Positions 44,277-56,353 of a stretch of 64,000 bases of DNA are shown one piece after another (the first letter of the stretch is position 1; each line of letters opens with the position of its first letter). Origin of the DNA: Trachythela sp. YZ-2020 (taxonomy: Eukaryota; Cnidaria; Anthozoa; Malacalcyonacea; Clavulariidae); assembly GCA_016169945.1 (NCBI GenBank), contig JADLSH010000344.1, forward strand, positions 682,001-746,000, read 5' to 3'. The position numbers were made by a program, and so were the translations under genes. The notes below the pieces were generated by a model. That model saw nothing but the letters and a program-made list of their open reading frames with translations, searched no databases and was not told where the DNA came from.

Positions 44277-45985
44277 TCACCTAATTTTAAATTCTCCTGA
44301 TTCAACCAGGTCATTTCTTAAACTTAATCTCTTAATTGTTTCATATCCTAGTGTAATTAATAAACTCGAAGGCATCATTGTCGCTATTCGTGCTGAAAGA
44401 CCCTTACTCACACCCATTATACCCTCTTCTCGAATGAGTTCTTTGAATACGGCCACAACAGAGTTCCCTCCTCCAACCTAAACATATTGTAAGGTTATAT
44501 AAATATTTGATTATCTAACAAAAGGGAAAGTAATAGCAACAGGGTTCGTACTGACTCAAGGAGTTTTTAAGGACTTTCCAGGCCATGTGTCAGGAAAGTC
44601 AAGGACTATTTATGGCTGAAAAGAAGGTGTCAGAAGGTCGACACTGTTAAACTGTACAATCATGCCACATACCAACAAATTTCAGAAAATAACAGTATCC
44701 AAAAACTAAAGCAAGAAGAATTCATAGCTTTCAAGCACCTCTTTATAAATTCAAGGACTTTCAAGGCTTCAAATTATTGTTTTCAAATTCAAGCACTTTC
44801 AAGTTTTGTACTAGACTAGAGGTGTGCAAATCCGATCCCGAATGCGAGTATGCGACCCCTAGTATGCGAACATATTATGCTCAAGCGAGAAATAGATTTA
44901 TAAAATTTTTTTGTAAAATAATAAAAAATCTAAAATAGCAAACATATTAAGGAAACCATATATATTATTTTGATTCGGATCGATAACATAGCTGTAACAA
45001 TGATTATTCAACCCCCAAAAGCCTTCTTTATATGCTATTATATAAGCAAATTATCATTAAATTTAGACCAAAACAATTTTAAGGACTAAGATTTGTAGCA
45101 ACAAAAGAGCGATAAATCGGTTGGCAACCTAAATTTATTTTGTGAAGTGTCCACCACTGGTAAGTACATTGAGCAAAACCATATGAGGTCATCCATGGTT
45201 GGATTATTGTAAGGATTATAGCAAAAATCATTTATACACAACCATGCATAATTTTATACCTTGTTAACCATTACCTGTAATCTGGTACGCAACACATCCA
45301 GTGGATTGATTGCCGTGGCAGCAGTCAGTCCAGCCATTGGTCCGGCAATTCCTTGCACCACAATAGGCGACGTGCCATCTGGCACCAAATTACCCACTAT
45401 TCCAAGATATAAACCATAAGATGCCCACCACACACCGCTAGTTGGAGCGTAGGTCATTAACGATATCCAATATCCCTTATAGAAGCCCTTGAATCCTTCA
45501 TGCCCCCAAATTTCCCTAATAATCACACTTGATCCCTTTGGTTTGTAACTTTTGGCGCATTGGCCTTGACCTTGCACCATAAGCTTCTGCGAAATTATAT
45601 CGACCGGCACCATAATGGTCTGCCCAACGATAGACGCGCATGCTCCAGCAAAAAAGCCACGAAACGCAAGATTATCAGTATACAGTGAAGTCTTTTGCCG
45701 CACTAACTCGTAGGTTGTGATGTAACATTGCCCAGATAGCAGGGCAAAATTGCTAACCAAGTAACCTTTATATAAACCCCGTATGCCTTCTTGTTTTACA
45801 ATATTCCTAAATGCATCGAAGGTTCCTTTATACATAGAACGTTTCTTCTGGACTTGTAGTCTTGTTTTTATCAAATTCGGCGGGTATAACAGAGCTCGTA
45901 TGCCAAAAAATAAAGTCGGACCGAAGACATAGAATTTTCTCTTGTCCAAATGTTGCCACTCGATAATTTTAACCGGTTCGGGCAT
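44277..45985 (-). CDS. SLC25A44: mitochondrial carrier SLC25A44
   Basis: Exon 1 45275-45985 and exon 2 44277-44477, joined in phase 0 after TRLQ, give 303 residues (human about 314). It opens IIEWQHLDKRKFYVFGP, a signature of SLC25A44, and has the three carrier repeats with motifs PPNLIKTRLQ (non-canonical, as in the human protein), VPVDIISQKL and NPLDVLRTRLQ. GLYKGYLVSNFALLSGQCY and SARIATMMPSSLLITLGYE also match. SLC25A44 carries branched-chain amino acids into mitochondria across the inner membrane. It is divergent from a MIC13-like gene. Confidence 0.95.
44541..44815. mobile_element. AAGGACTTTCAAGG repeat
   Basis: ACAGGGTTCGTACTG followed by AAGGACTTTCCAGG and repeated CAAGCACTTTCAAG. 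The right end is not intact. Same family as 57921-58334 and 63905-64000. Confidence 0.6.
45000..45156. mobile_element. truncated hAT-type element
   Basis: The right two thirds (GCAACAAAAGA, GTGTCCACCACTG) match the element at 47645-47902. The left end is missing. It lies in the SLC25A44 intron. Confidence 0.55.
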
Positions 45986-46298
45986 TTATACGCTGGTTTA
46001 AACTCCACAAACCCTTAAAGCATCATAAAGGTCTTTCGGCGTTTTCTGCATTAGAAAATTGTTCATGTTTACAAAATACATGTCCCTTGGGCACAAAATA
46101 ACGAAATAAACAATGCTTCGCTGGTTCGCTTCGCTTACATTTTTGGAATGAACAATATACCAAAAGTGTGAGCAGGAGACTAGGAACTAGGGAAGAGACC
46201 TTGACCTTTGAACCTAAGGAACTTTTACCCAGAATAAAAATAGCAGCAGGAAGTGAACGCCATGTAGAAGATGGAATTTAGTGAGTAAATAAAACAAA
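45986..46298. promoter_or_regulatory. divergent promoter, SLC25A44 / MIC13-like
   Basis: 313 bases between the two ATGs in opposite directions. Both products act at the mitochondrial inner membrane, so co-regulation from a bidirectional promoter is plausible. No known binding site was identified by eye. Confidence 0.55.
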
Positions 46299-47619
46299 AT
46301 GGCTGGCCGAGTAGTGAAATTTGTAGTGAAATCTGCAGTTGCAGGAAGTTTGATTTATGTAACGTTACGAGTTACGCATGGCCCTTGGAGAGCACGTCCT
46401 CATATGGCAAGATTTACAGAGGGTAAAGACTATATGGCTGTACCTTTACCAATTAATCAAGAGGTACAGCATAGACACATCATACATAAAAATAGTACAT
46501 AATTATCAATTATGTGTGGTGTTCCCCTGTCAAGACCCTCACTTTCTCATTACTTTCACTCTAGAATTGGCAATATCTTCAGATAAGCTAATTAGCATAA
46601 CATGATTTGGCCAACAACCCCCCAAACGTTGACCCCCTGGAAAATTGACAACCCCCCTCCCAGTATGGAATGTAATTTTTCTGTGCACCGGACAGTGAAA
46701 CCCACAATTGTTCTTGTGCACCAAACCTATGCAATGGTGTGCACTGATAGGACTTATTGGTCCATGTGCTGTCCACTATAATAGATATGTTGCACCAAAA
46801 ATAACTGAAATGAAAATTGTGCACCAAGTTGTGCACCAGAATAATCTGTTGTGCACGGCACATGTGACATGGCGATCGCTTTCTTTCCATACTGGCCCCC
46901 CTCCCACCAAATATGCCCAAATCCACTCCTGAGGAGAGAAGTCCAGCACACTATCTATGGAAGACTTCTAGCTGAGAACATTTTAATAGAGAGCTTTAGA
47001 TTCAACTACAATTACAATGATATGAAGTACAAGATTACTTACATAATTTTACATAATTTATTTGATAAAGCAAGTTAAAAAGGTTGGCAGCACAAGGCTG
47101 ATGTGGACCTGAAAGCATTTAGGATTTATGCACCATATCTTGCTTTTGCCATCACGAGCAAGTAGGCAATGATGACAAGCAATATTGACGTCGATAATCT
47201 TGCACTTGTAGTCATACTTGTAGTTAAATCTAATGCATTATTGCATTGCAGGCATAATTAAAATGCACAAGCGCTGCTCGCAGACAGCTTTTGAATTTGT
47301 GCAAACACATTTGAAATTTGTGGCATTTCACCAATATTTAGCTCTCAAAACCTAAAATACGATGCATTTTTGCAGGCGTACTTTGAAGCTATGAATTTTG
47401 CTTGCAGGCACTAAAAATATTAATGAGCCCAGCTTCCTTGACTAATATTTACTGTCTAACATGTTTAAGGCATCAAGTCCAGAAGTATTCAAAGAAACGT
47501 GGAATAAAGGAGTAAAGAAAATATTTTGTGGCTTACATGAAGCACCAGGAGCTTTAAAAGACCTCTCAGATAAAACAATAACTCAACTCAAGGAAAAATA
47601 TAAAAATGCCAGTAAATAA
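46299..47619 (+). CDS. MICOS subunit MIC13/QIL1-like protein
   Basis: Exons 46299-46463 and 47470-47619 (phase 0; GAG/GTACAG donor, TTTAAG acceptor) give 104 residues; human MIC13 has 118. The N-terminus MAGRVVKFVVKSAVAGSLIY matches the MIC13 signature (R..KF..K.SVAGG..Y), a basic start and one membrane helix. The C-terminus FKETWNKGVKKIF...APGAL..LS matches the IRDSWNAGI...APSKAREYS part. MIC13 bridges the MIC60 and MIC10 parts of MICOS at crista junctions. The identification rests on these two short matches; an extra middle exon cannot be excluded. The intron carries a GTGCACCA-rich repeat (46640-46920). Confidence 0.75.
46630..46915. mobile_element. GTGCACCA-rich inverted-repeat element
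   Basis: CCCCTCCCAGTATGGAATG at the left and CTTTCCATACTGGCCCCCCT at the right are inverted copies. GTGCACCA and TGTGCAC recur inside. It lies in the MIC13-like intron. Confidence 0.6.
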
Positions 47620-47644
47620 TAGTGAACAGAATTGATGCTGTAGG

Positions 47645-47902
47645 CAGTGGCAGACACTAGGGGGGGCGATCGCCCCCCCAATAATTTCTCAAAGCTCTTG
47701 AATGATAGCTGATCAACTGTGTAACAAAACTGTATCAATGATTTTACAACCACAAAAGCCTTGATAGGCTATAATTTAAGTAAATTTGCATGAAATTTAA
47801 GCCAAAAAGTTTTTAAGAATTGAGATTTGCAGCAACAAAAGATGGTTATATGTTGGTAACCTAAGTTCGCACCCCCAATATTTTGCGAAGTGTCCGCCAC
47901 TG
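47645..47902. mobile_element. hAT-type MITE after MIC13-like gene
   Basis: Ends CAGTGGCAGACAC and GTGTCCGCCACTG, perfect 8-bp duplication GCTGTAGG (47637-47644, 47903-47910). It starts 25 bases past the stop codon, so it lies in the 3' UTR or just beyond. No gene was recognised from 47911 to 49182. Confidence 0.88.
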
Positions 47903-49182
47903 GCTGTAGGTTAATGTGTTGTGGAATTGTGTTAGACAGAACAATGTTAAATAACGTTTTGATGGCATATGGCTTTATGTCACTGAATGGAAAATGTACT
48001 TGTCTGTTGAATATGCCAAACAAAAAGCATTTCAATGTTATTTATAAAAAAAATTAAGTATGACATACCTGTATCTTTAAGAGGCCGGCCAAATGAGATT
48101 TTGTAATGCATTAAAGATGTTATAGAAAGTTCAAAATATATGTGCGCCAATAATTAATAACTGTGTTTCAACACTTCAATTAGCAGTATAGGAATGAACT
48201 GTGAATGTCCGAAACAGGAATTGATCCAAAGGTGTCTGACTCTGTCCTTCAAATTTTTTACCATTTGCCCAAATGATGGTTGCCTATTTGTGAAACGTCC
48301 AGCATTGGCAGTTCAGTCTGCAAACCTGTTTCGTAAAATGTTTCAACCACCAAATTTTATCGTCAAATCGCGATTTGAACCTTCTTTAAATTTACCAAGC
48401 TAGACTTGATAAATAGCCATATATGGGTTTACGCCATCTTATTAAAATTCTTAAATTTGAATCCGAAATGAGAATAATTTCAATAGGCAGACAATAGCTT
48501 TGCACTCAACTCCCAATGGTGGAAAATGCGTTTTAGACCAGCAATTTCTAATCGTATCGTATTTGGCCATTTTTGATCGCAATGATACAAAAAAGGTATC
48601 ATTTGACAGCTAAAAGATTGATCTTTGTTGGTCTGAAAAAAGTAAATCTATAAACTAAATGATAAACGCACGATAACATGTTTTTTTATGTTAAAGTTGG
48701 ATTATCTTTTTTTATACACCCTGCACATAATTCTAATGCTTAGTTACCTTTGTTCTATTCTATGTTTCGCAAACTATATGGCAAAGTTGTGAAATGGGCA
48801 GCAACGATGTAAACAGCATCGGTCAAATATATTTGTCTCAATATCATAAGGTCTCTGACTTAGAAATAGGTTTAACGTGTTGGGATGCCCAATTGAAATA
48901 TTAGAAATATTATATGGGGACACACAAATCCTGAGAGCCTCACAGATATGTTTGTGGGGCGACGTAGTCTGAATCAGATAGGCCGGAATTGTAACGTGTA
49001 GTCACTAGATGGAGTCGAATCGCTTGCTGAAAGATTAGAGAACGTCTAACGACACCAAGCCAACTAAACACGCGTATATTCTATTTACTTCTTCTGAGCT
49101 TCTCGTAACACAAAATGGTGCGAAACATAATTTATCAACGTGAAAGTATTGACAAAACTATATACAACTATTTAGTTCCCCA

Positions 49183-51547
49183 TTACTGCAAGTCCTGCAT
49201 TGGGGAAACTTTAGTGTGTCCAATGATAATATTCTTTGAAGGACGATACTTCAACGGTATTTCCAACGAATCACTATCCCCAATAGCCTCCCCAGGTGTC
49301 GCAGATCTCAAGTACCTACAGTACTTTAAATTTTCACTCTCGACGTCCAAGAATTGCTTACTGTTTTTCTTCTCTTGGCTTGGTATCTCACAGGAGGACA
49401 GCAAATCCAACACTTTCCCCGAGGTAAACGTTTTCACATCACAGAAGCTACCACGGCGAATTCTGCCTAAAGCAGGCAGGGATTCGGTACCGGTCCAGGA
49501 TGGTTTTCGGGAGACTAGCGCCGGGACATTGGAAGTTGGACGTCCGATCTGGTCTACGGGGTGTTTACGTTGGGTAGAATTGGAGTTGAGACTTACAGAG
49601 ACATTTGGGGGGTTAGGTTCTTTGTAACGTATAGATACGTTTGAACCGCCAGCTTCTTGAGTATGAGCCTCCAAGGATGAAGTGATAAACTGACTCTCTG
49701 ATGCTAGCTCGTCTGATTGGGTGCTTGGAATTGCTGGCAAAGTGTTAGTCACTAAGGCCAAGCCATTCGAATCTTTCAGACTATTATCTCTTGGTAACCG
49801 ATCGTCAGTTTTGAATGTTGCTACTGTTGATTCGTCTCCATTTGCCGCACTTTCGTTTGGAACTGTTGTCTTTTCTGACGACACACGCGGACTGCGATGA
49901 TCGCTTATGCTATAATCTGGACGATCTTTTACGCCATTTACATTCCTGTCAGAACGTTGGATATGTTCGGTTGGGTTAATATCTTCGTTTTCCGTGGATC
50001 TTGTGGTGTCAAATACGTCTCTTTCAGTTGATGTGAAAGAATCTAGATTGCTCTTCCAAATCGTTTGTTTTTCAACTGCAAAATTCTTGTTTTCACTGGT
50101 TGGCTATAGAGTATAGAAAGATAAGTAAGGTTGTCGAGATAATATAAAGAACGTCCAAGCTGTATACATGCTGTAAAGTCACTCAAGTTACCCATTGGCC
50201 TACAGGAGTGAAATCCACAGGAGGGTCGGCCACGGGAACAAATGGGGCAAGTTTCCCCGCTGCCCTTTCCCCAAGGGGACAAACGGGGAGGGGCCTGTGC
50301 CCTTAAGAAGTACTTCGAAATCACACTTAATAACATTTTAGGAGTTTTATCAATATTATCTACTCAATACTATCAAGTATAAAACAGTCAACACTGAAGG
50401 TTTGGCTAGTCTGTTAAAGCTATTTGTCCAAACTTCATATATATGTGAATTGTTTTGTAGATTTGAAGATTTTTTAACATACGATGCATGAAACTTAGCA
50501 CATGTATACAGTACCCTACTAAATACTTGGAGAAGCAATATCTGAAACTAGAGACTAAACTAGTACCAAAACACGATAAAAAGCACTTCGAGGTTCGATC
50601 ATAGCCCTTCGGTAGCTTAGTAGAGACTAACACCTGAAAGTTGAAACGTCGTATTTTTATTCTTCTAGGTAGTTCAGAAAAAAATTCAACGACAAAAATC
50701 ATAGCAGCTTAAGCCCCGTACAGACGAGCAAGTTTTTTTGAACAAGGCTAAAACTTGTCAACGAAAACTTGCTCGTCGGTACGGGGCTTAAGTCTACCTC
50801 AAAGGACGTAGACTCTCCTAAAATTGCTTTCATCCCCATTACTCCCATTAGAGCAGAGCTACTTACCTGTGAGATCTTGTTTCCAGTACTTTCCCCGTCC
50901 TCACGATCTCTGGAACTTCCCTTCTGTGGTTTCTCGGTTCTTCTTCCATACCTTGCCGAATACGCAATGATATCACCAACATGGAGCCCTGAACCTCGAA
51001 CCTGCCTCGAGGTTGAATCCTTTTCAACTTTCGTCCCATTTTGCTTCAACGGATCTTTCTTTTCATTTCGTTTCTCAGTTGAAACATCTTTGAGATTTCC
51101 ATCAAGAAAATTTCCACTTCCATTTGACTTTGTTTGGCTTGTGTTTAATCTTGCTTGCTTAACACCGCCATAACCCGCTTTTCCGAGAGAAGCATTGACC
51201 CGCTTTCCCTCTCCTGGACTTCGTAAGCCATTTCTGGAGTAGGGCAATGTTAAATTGCGCTGACACCAACGAGTCCCACTCTCATTGGCCCCGGATAGAT
51301 CGGGAAAACTCGTTCGAGTTTTGGGTCGTGTTTCAAAACTCGACCCTTTGTTGCCCTGTTCCCTGCTTTGCAACTGACGCAGTTTGTTTTGTCTGCTCAA
51401 CAACTGCCTTCGGTTAAACTTTGTCGACGAAATAAACGCTTTCTCTTCAAGATTAAGTCTTTCATAAGTTAGCCTTAGATTGTTTTTCCTGTCAATGGAT
51501 CCTAAAAACACACGTTTTTCGCCCAGATTTTGCTCCGTGCGTCGCAT
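49183..51547 (-). CDS. 533-residue disordered protein of unknown function
   Basis: Exon 1 50867-51547 and exon 2 49183-50103, phase 0 (CAG/GTAAGT donor), give 533 residues. The N-terminal third is basic with an Arg/Gln-rich helix-like stretch (STKFNRRQLLSRQNKLRQLQ); the middle is Ser/Asn/Lys-rich; HVGDIIAYSARYGRRTEK and LGRIRRGSFCDVKTFTSG look like conserved short segments. A late part (SENLKYCRYLRSATPGEA) has order-promoting residues. No domain was recognised. Gene layout and composition resemble the 38672 gene, but no clear sequence match was found by eye. Confidence 0.72.
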
Positions 51548-52090
51548 TTTGATTTTTCACCTTGACGAACCAATGCTTGTTGGTTTTGTGCACGCAAAAA
51601 CTATATGGAGATTCGCAATAATCTTAAAATTACTTGGCAATTGCTTTGTATGCTCGTTATATGTTCATTACTGCGAACTTTAGTAATTTCCAAACAAAGA
51701 AAGCGTATATTGCGTTGTCCGAAGTGACATTAGAATGACTAATGGGTTGTTAAAAGCAAAACAATCAATCTTAGAGATTAAAATAGACTAAATCCGTAAC
51801 CAAATGCTTACTAACAAAGAACATTTTGAAAGAGACTACAAATCCTATTCAGACATAAGTAGCACGTTAGTTATTTTGTTAATTATTGAGTTAGTTCTAG
51901 GGAAGCAGAATTGGGAAGCAGCACAATATACTTGATCGACATGGCTTGCGTTTACTCATGCCCAACCTCTCTATGCGATGTAGACATTGTTGCGGGGTTT
52001 TAAGCTTGTGCATGAGGATGTCAGAAAAACGTGGGGTTATTAGCCACCGATTATGACATATTTATGACGCAGAAGATCAGTTTATGACGC

Positions 52091-52349
52091 AACCTCGTCC
52101 CCAGGCTCTTCCCTCTTGTGGAGAAAAGACCCTGGTCACGCGATCTGCTAACATCTAGCAGATTTATAATTAGCGTTGTTATGCTGCGAACGAGGTTGAC
52201 AAAACTGTACACCTAGTGGCGGGTAACTAGTCCTTTTCCAACCTTCGGCAAAACAATACGACGCTAATTATGAATCTGCTAGATTTTAGCAGATCACGTG
52301 ATCACCTCCTACCAGGGTCTTTTCTCCACAAGAGCCTGGGAACGAGGTT
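52091..52349. mobile_element. MITE, AACCTCGT..CCCAGGCTC ends
   Basis: Ends AACCTCGTCCCCAGGCTCTT and its inverse, with TGTGGAGAAAAGACCCTGGT further in and AGCAGAT blocks inside. A stretch of the same end (GAGCCTGGGAACGAGGCT) occurs at 57869-57886. No gene was seen from 51548 to 53170. Confidence 0.75.
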
Positions 52350-53236
52350 GTTTAGTGATTTAGACAATCCTTTTGGCATGTATTCTCCATATTTTCCTTT
52401 CAGGCTCAGAGTTGTACGAAATAAAGTGCACTTTGGAGACACGTTCACACGTTGAACGTGATATCTGTCTGCGCGAGTGCGCGATGGTTTTGTGAAGGTT
52501 TAAATGGGTCGGAATTAATATCAGTACAATGTATTAATTAAATTTTGAACAGTAAATGTTGTGCCGATATTGAATAAGTTGTGTTATAACTGTCATTCAT
52601 ACTTATTTCTGAGCCAAAACTAACTTTCCTTGCCACTTGAGAAAAAAAATTGTACACGGCTTGAAGAACGCTGAATAATTCATTGCTTTTCTCGCCCTAA
52701 ATCCGTCGCCAATATTTGGACAATGGATATCAGTCCATAATATCCAAACCATAATACAATCAGGTCGGACAAACAATAAACCTCAGTTTCACTTGGGTGG
52801 GACAGAATGTCCGGTGTTTTCCGCTCTACATCGGACAATTTCACGAACGGGTCGGACAATGTCCGTGACCGACCGGTATTTTAAGGCCTGTCATGATATG
52901 GCTGGTTTGTCATTTTCACGAAAATAATGACATATTGTGACGCCTTCGAGTGTACAAAATCTTCTTATGGTTATTTAATCTTCTGATATTATACAAATAA
53001 AAATATATTTCTGAAAAAATCTTGTTAAATCATCCGATCTCTGAACTGAACTGATTAATTATTGCATGCTTATTTAACTGATTCATCTTTCGATGATTTC
53101 AAATTGCGTGTGATATTGGCCTGCTCGGAAGATCATTATGTGTTGTTCGACAGTTCTGTCCATTGAACTATAAATAAACTGGAACGATAACTCAGGGGGG
53201 GGGAATTGAAGCCAGCTTAATTCAGTTTTTCTGAGG

Positions 53237-54070
53237 CAGTGTGACCAGATTTGGTAATTTTAATTACTTTTGGTAATTTTTGGTAATTTTGGGGACTTTT
53301 TTAGTAATTAAATATTTTTAGTAATTTTTTGGTAATTTTTGGGGAAATTTAGTAATCTGTTGGTAATAGACTCTTTCGATAATTACGTCACATCCGCCTA
53401 TTTGGCCTGGGAACCTCGCTTTCGTGCATCAAGACGAAACGTGATTGGCCCACTGTTCGTGGGAGTGAGGCTCCCAGGCCAAATGACGTAATTATCGAAA
53501 GAGTCTATTAGATAAAAGATGACTTTCTCAAATTTTACGAATTGTTTTGTATGAACACTGTCACATTTTGAGAGAAAATCAGATAGTGTCCTCGTCAATG
53601 CTATTTAGGTACAGGCGGGAGGCAGTTTGGGCAGCTAAGGCAGCTCAGCCCGCAGATGCCTGTCACAACTCCTGAGGCCTGCCCCTGCCTGAATATAAAG
53701 TGTTATTACAATTTGGCATTTTGGCGCCAAAACACTAAAAATAAAAAACTCTCAAATGTTTCCACAACAATGCTTTTTTTTAACAATCCAATTATGGACA
53801 TCTGAAGGCGACAGCCCTTTTGCTCCGCAGCCTCTGCCGCCCTTGGCCCAAAGCCTGAAATCTTGCCAATCTTGGGTTAAAAAATTATAGGAGCAATACG
53901 AATAATGATATTTATACTCATTATACTCGCTAAGCATTATGGTTGTTTAATGCAAAACTGATTTATGAGCTGTTTTGGGAAGTGTGCAACTTTTAGTAAT
54001 TTTTTTCTGGATTTAGTAATTTTTCAGAGGCATTTTTAGTAATTGGTCCTGAAAAAATCTGGTCACACTG
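53237..54070. mobile_element. 834-bp hAT-type element
   Basis: Ends CAGTGTGACCAGATTT and AAAATCTGGTCACACTG-type inverse, 8-bp duplication TTCTGAGG (53229-53236, 54071-54078). The inside has many TTTTTAGTAATT / TTGGTAATT repeats near both ends and no transposase. Confidence 0.85.
53364..53510. mobile_element. 147-bp MITE nested in the hAT element
   Basis: Ends TAATAGACTCTTTCGATAAT and the perfect inverse, then ACGTCA / TGACGT and TTGGCCTGGGA / TCCCAGGCCAA. It is the third level of this nest. Confidence 0.8.
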
Positions 54071-55188
54071 TTCTGAGGTTTGAGTTGAAATACTTAACGC
54101 CGAACATTGGGCTGTATATGAAATTGAAGCTATTAAAAAGTTATATTTGATATAAAAACTTCAAGACTTTAGGTAAAAGGGAAATACTTAAAACTTTGAG
54201 GGAAAATTTGCCGTATTTTACAAAATTGCGTTTGTTTTTTTATTTTTTTAAGTATTTCCATTTTGCCTAAAGTCTTGAAGTTTTTATATCAAATAGAACT
54301 TTTTAATAGCTTCAATTTCATATACAGCCCAATGTTCGGCGTCAAGTATTTCAACTCAAACCTCAGAAAAACTAGCTTGGCTTCATCCTATTATCGGGTT
54401 TGGCGTATTGAGTTAGCGTTCCAGTTTACTTAGAGTTCACTGGTTCTGTACTTCTGTCTTGAAAAACCTGTTACCATGGCAGCGATGACGTATTGTCACG
54501 TGAAACTGTGCTAACTTTCCTAACTTCATAGAAGTTACAGTTGTACAGTTTTATATCATTTTTAGAGATCAGTGGATAGTTTTCAATTGTTCTGTAGTAG
54601 ACTCGCACACGTGGCAATTACACGAAAATAATGAAAAATCTCCTTATAATATCCAATCTCCCCTCAATCCTCTGTCAAACTTGACATGAAAAACTTTCCT
54701 TTGTTGCGGTTTCATTTTCGTTTCTACCTTTTTGTGAGCAAAAGTTTTTCTGTTCATGGGAAAATAGAAGTGGGAACCTGCATATAAACAATGTGGTCAT
54801 GTATGACGTAGTCAACGGTTCTAGTTAAAGCATCAAGGTAAATTAAATACGTTACAAATAAATTATTTAAAGTAAGAACATACACTAACATGTTCTTTTT
54901 TATTGAAAGTAAAAATTTCAAAATTTTACAAATTAAGATTGTCCAGTCACGAAATATTATAACAAATTTATAATACACAGCATCATATGTAATATAGTAT
55001 ATATTGTAGGACTGCTATGGAGATCTGTTTTTACGATTTCATTGGCATACACAACTGTAATCCACAAAAGGCTTCCTTAATCCTGTGCATAAATTTTGTT
55101 ACTATCTTGTATATTTTAAGTGAATACTTCTCATCCAAACCCTGCCATTTCTCTGCCTTTCACATGCTTTTCCTTCACCAAAATAAAC

Positions 55189-55600
55189 TAGGGATGTTCT
55201 GTACAAGAAATTTTTGGTATCGGTATACTGGAAAATTTATACTGATATTATCAGTATACTGGTTTTTGGCCCTTTCTTAATGGAACTTTGAAGGAGATTT
55301 TAAAAAGTCGTAACACTGCCTGCGACATATTTTGAAGGAATTTCGACAAATATTGTTATTTGATAGTATCACATGATGGTACACAGACCTTGATTTCAAC
55401 ACAAAATTTCTACTTTGTATTGTAATACAACAAAATCAATGATTTTGAAATATAGAAAATTTCGGTATACTGAAAAATTCCGGTATATCAAAAATGTCAG
55501 TATAATTATCGGATACAACAGAAAAATTTGTACCAATATACCGATACTGGATTCAATACGATATTTTACGTATACTGGTATACTGAACAGACCTAAATAT
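55189..55600. mobile_element. GGTATACTG-rich element
   Basis: CTAGGGATGTTCTGTACAAG at the left and a partial inverse (ACTGAACAGACCTA) at the right, with many CGGTATACTG variants in both orientations. It resembles hAT-like elements with CTAGGG ends; the duplication is not clear. Confidence 0.45.
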
Positions 55601-55868
55601 ACATAATTCTGCATTCTGGAAAATCTATTAATTGGATTATACACTAAGTTATTTTTCCAGTTGGACATATTCAAACAATGAGAATAGTTACATTAAATCA
55701 TTATACTGATACAAAGCTACGGCATATCTAAGTTTTATCTAACTAACTGTACAAATATATATTCCAAAGCAGTTTTCATGAATGATACGAATCTGAATGA
55801 CATAAACTATATCACACAGTGTGTTTTTTCACAACGACGACTACTTACAAAACTTGTGGTTTGTCAAT

Positions 55869-56353
55869 TCACTGTAGTTGGTACACAGCTACTGGAACCA
55901 GTACAGCTAATGCCATCCATAACGAGCTTCTTCTAAATAGACCACCCTCAGCTGCATTACAGAGATCGTCAGTACAACATCCGACATTGCATTCCATGTA
56001 ACTGTATTCTGGTTCATCCAGGTCATCACAAGCGGCATCATTTCGTTCGCAGTACCATTCATCCGCGCACTGTTTGGTATAACGATGACCACCATCTAAT
56101 GCCTCCTTCTGCATGCTAAAACATTTGTCCATTCCCTTCCCACATGTCTGGTTGCTTTTCATACAATCCTCTATCCTCTGATTTACACATGTATAGCAAT
56201 CGAGTGCTAGCCCTAAATTCATGAATATAAGTTTAATTGATCATCGAGCAGTATCCATATTCCATAAGTTCACATTTTAACACCACCAATGTCATTCTAC
56301 TTACCTTCATAAAGGACAAGGGAGATGACTGCCACAGCCAAGTAAAACTTCAT
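55869..56353 (-). CDS. Ly6/three-finger protein, probably GPI-anchored
   Basis: Exon 56305-56353 and exon 55869-56212 join (phase 1) into 130 residues. MKFYLAVAVISLVLYEGLAL is a signal peptide; LDCYTC starts the three-finger fold and ECNVGCCTDDLCNA ends it (the CC..D.CN motif of Ly6/uPAR domains). About ten Cys fall in the domain. The hydrophobic tail (SSLWMALAVLVPVAVYQLQ) after a small-residue region suggests GPI attachment. An acceptor at 56369-56370 (ATAG) 15 bases before the ATG and a donor at 57433-57434 (GAG/GTGAGT) suggest a 5' non-coding exon. It would act outside the cell, at the surface; the ligand is unknown. Confidence 0.88.

Larger units (their letters stand above)
53175..54428. 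mobile_element. palindromic element split by an insertion
   Basis: Outer ends TAAACTGGAACGATAACTCA and the inverse; inner arms TTTGAGTTGAAATACTTAAC to CTTCAAGACTTTAGG and back, around 54205-54250. The left arm is interrupted exactly by the hAT element at 53237-54070. Without it the palindrome is about 410 bases. Confidence 0.8.

Noticed and set aside
46588..46951. Several short frames in the MIC13-like intron
   Set aside because: They lie in a GTGCACCA-rich repeat and change frame repeatedly.
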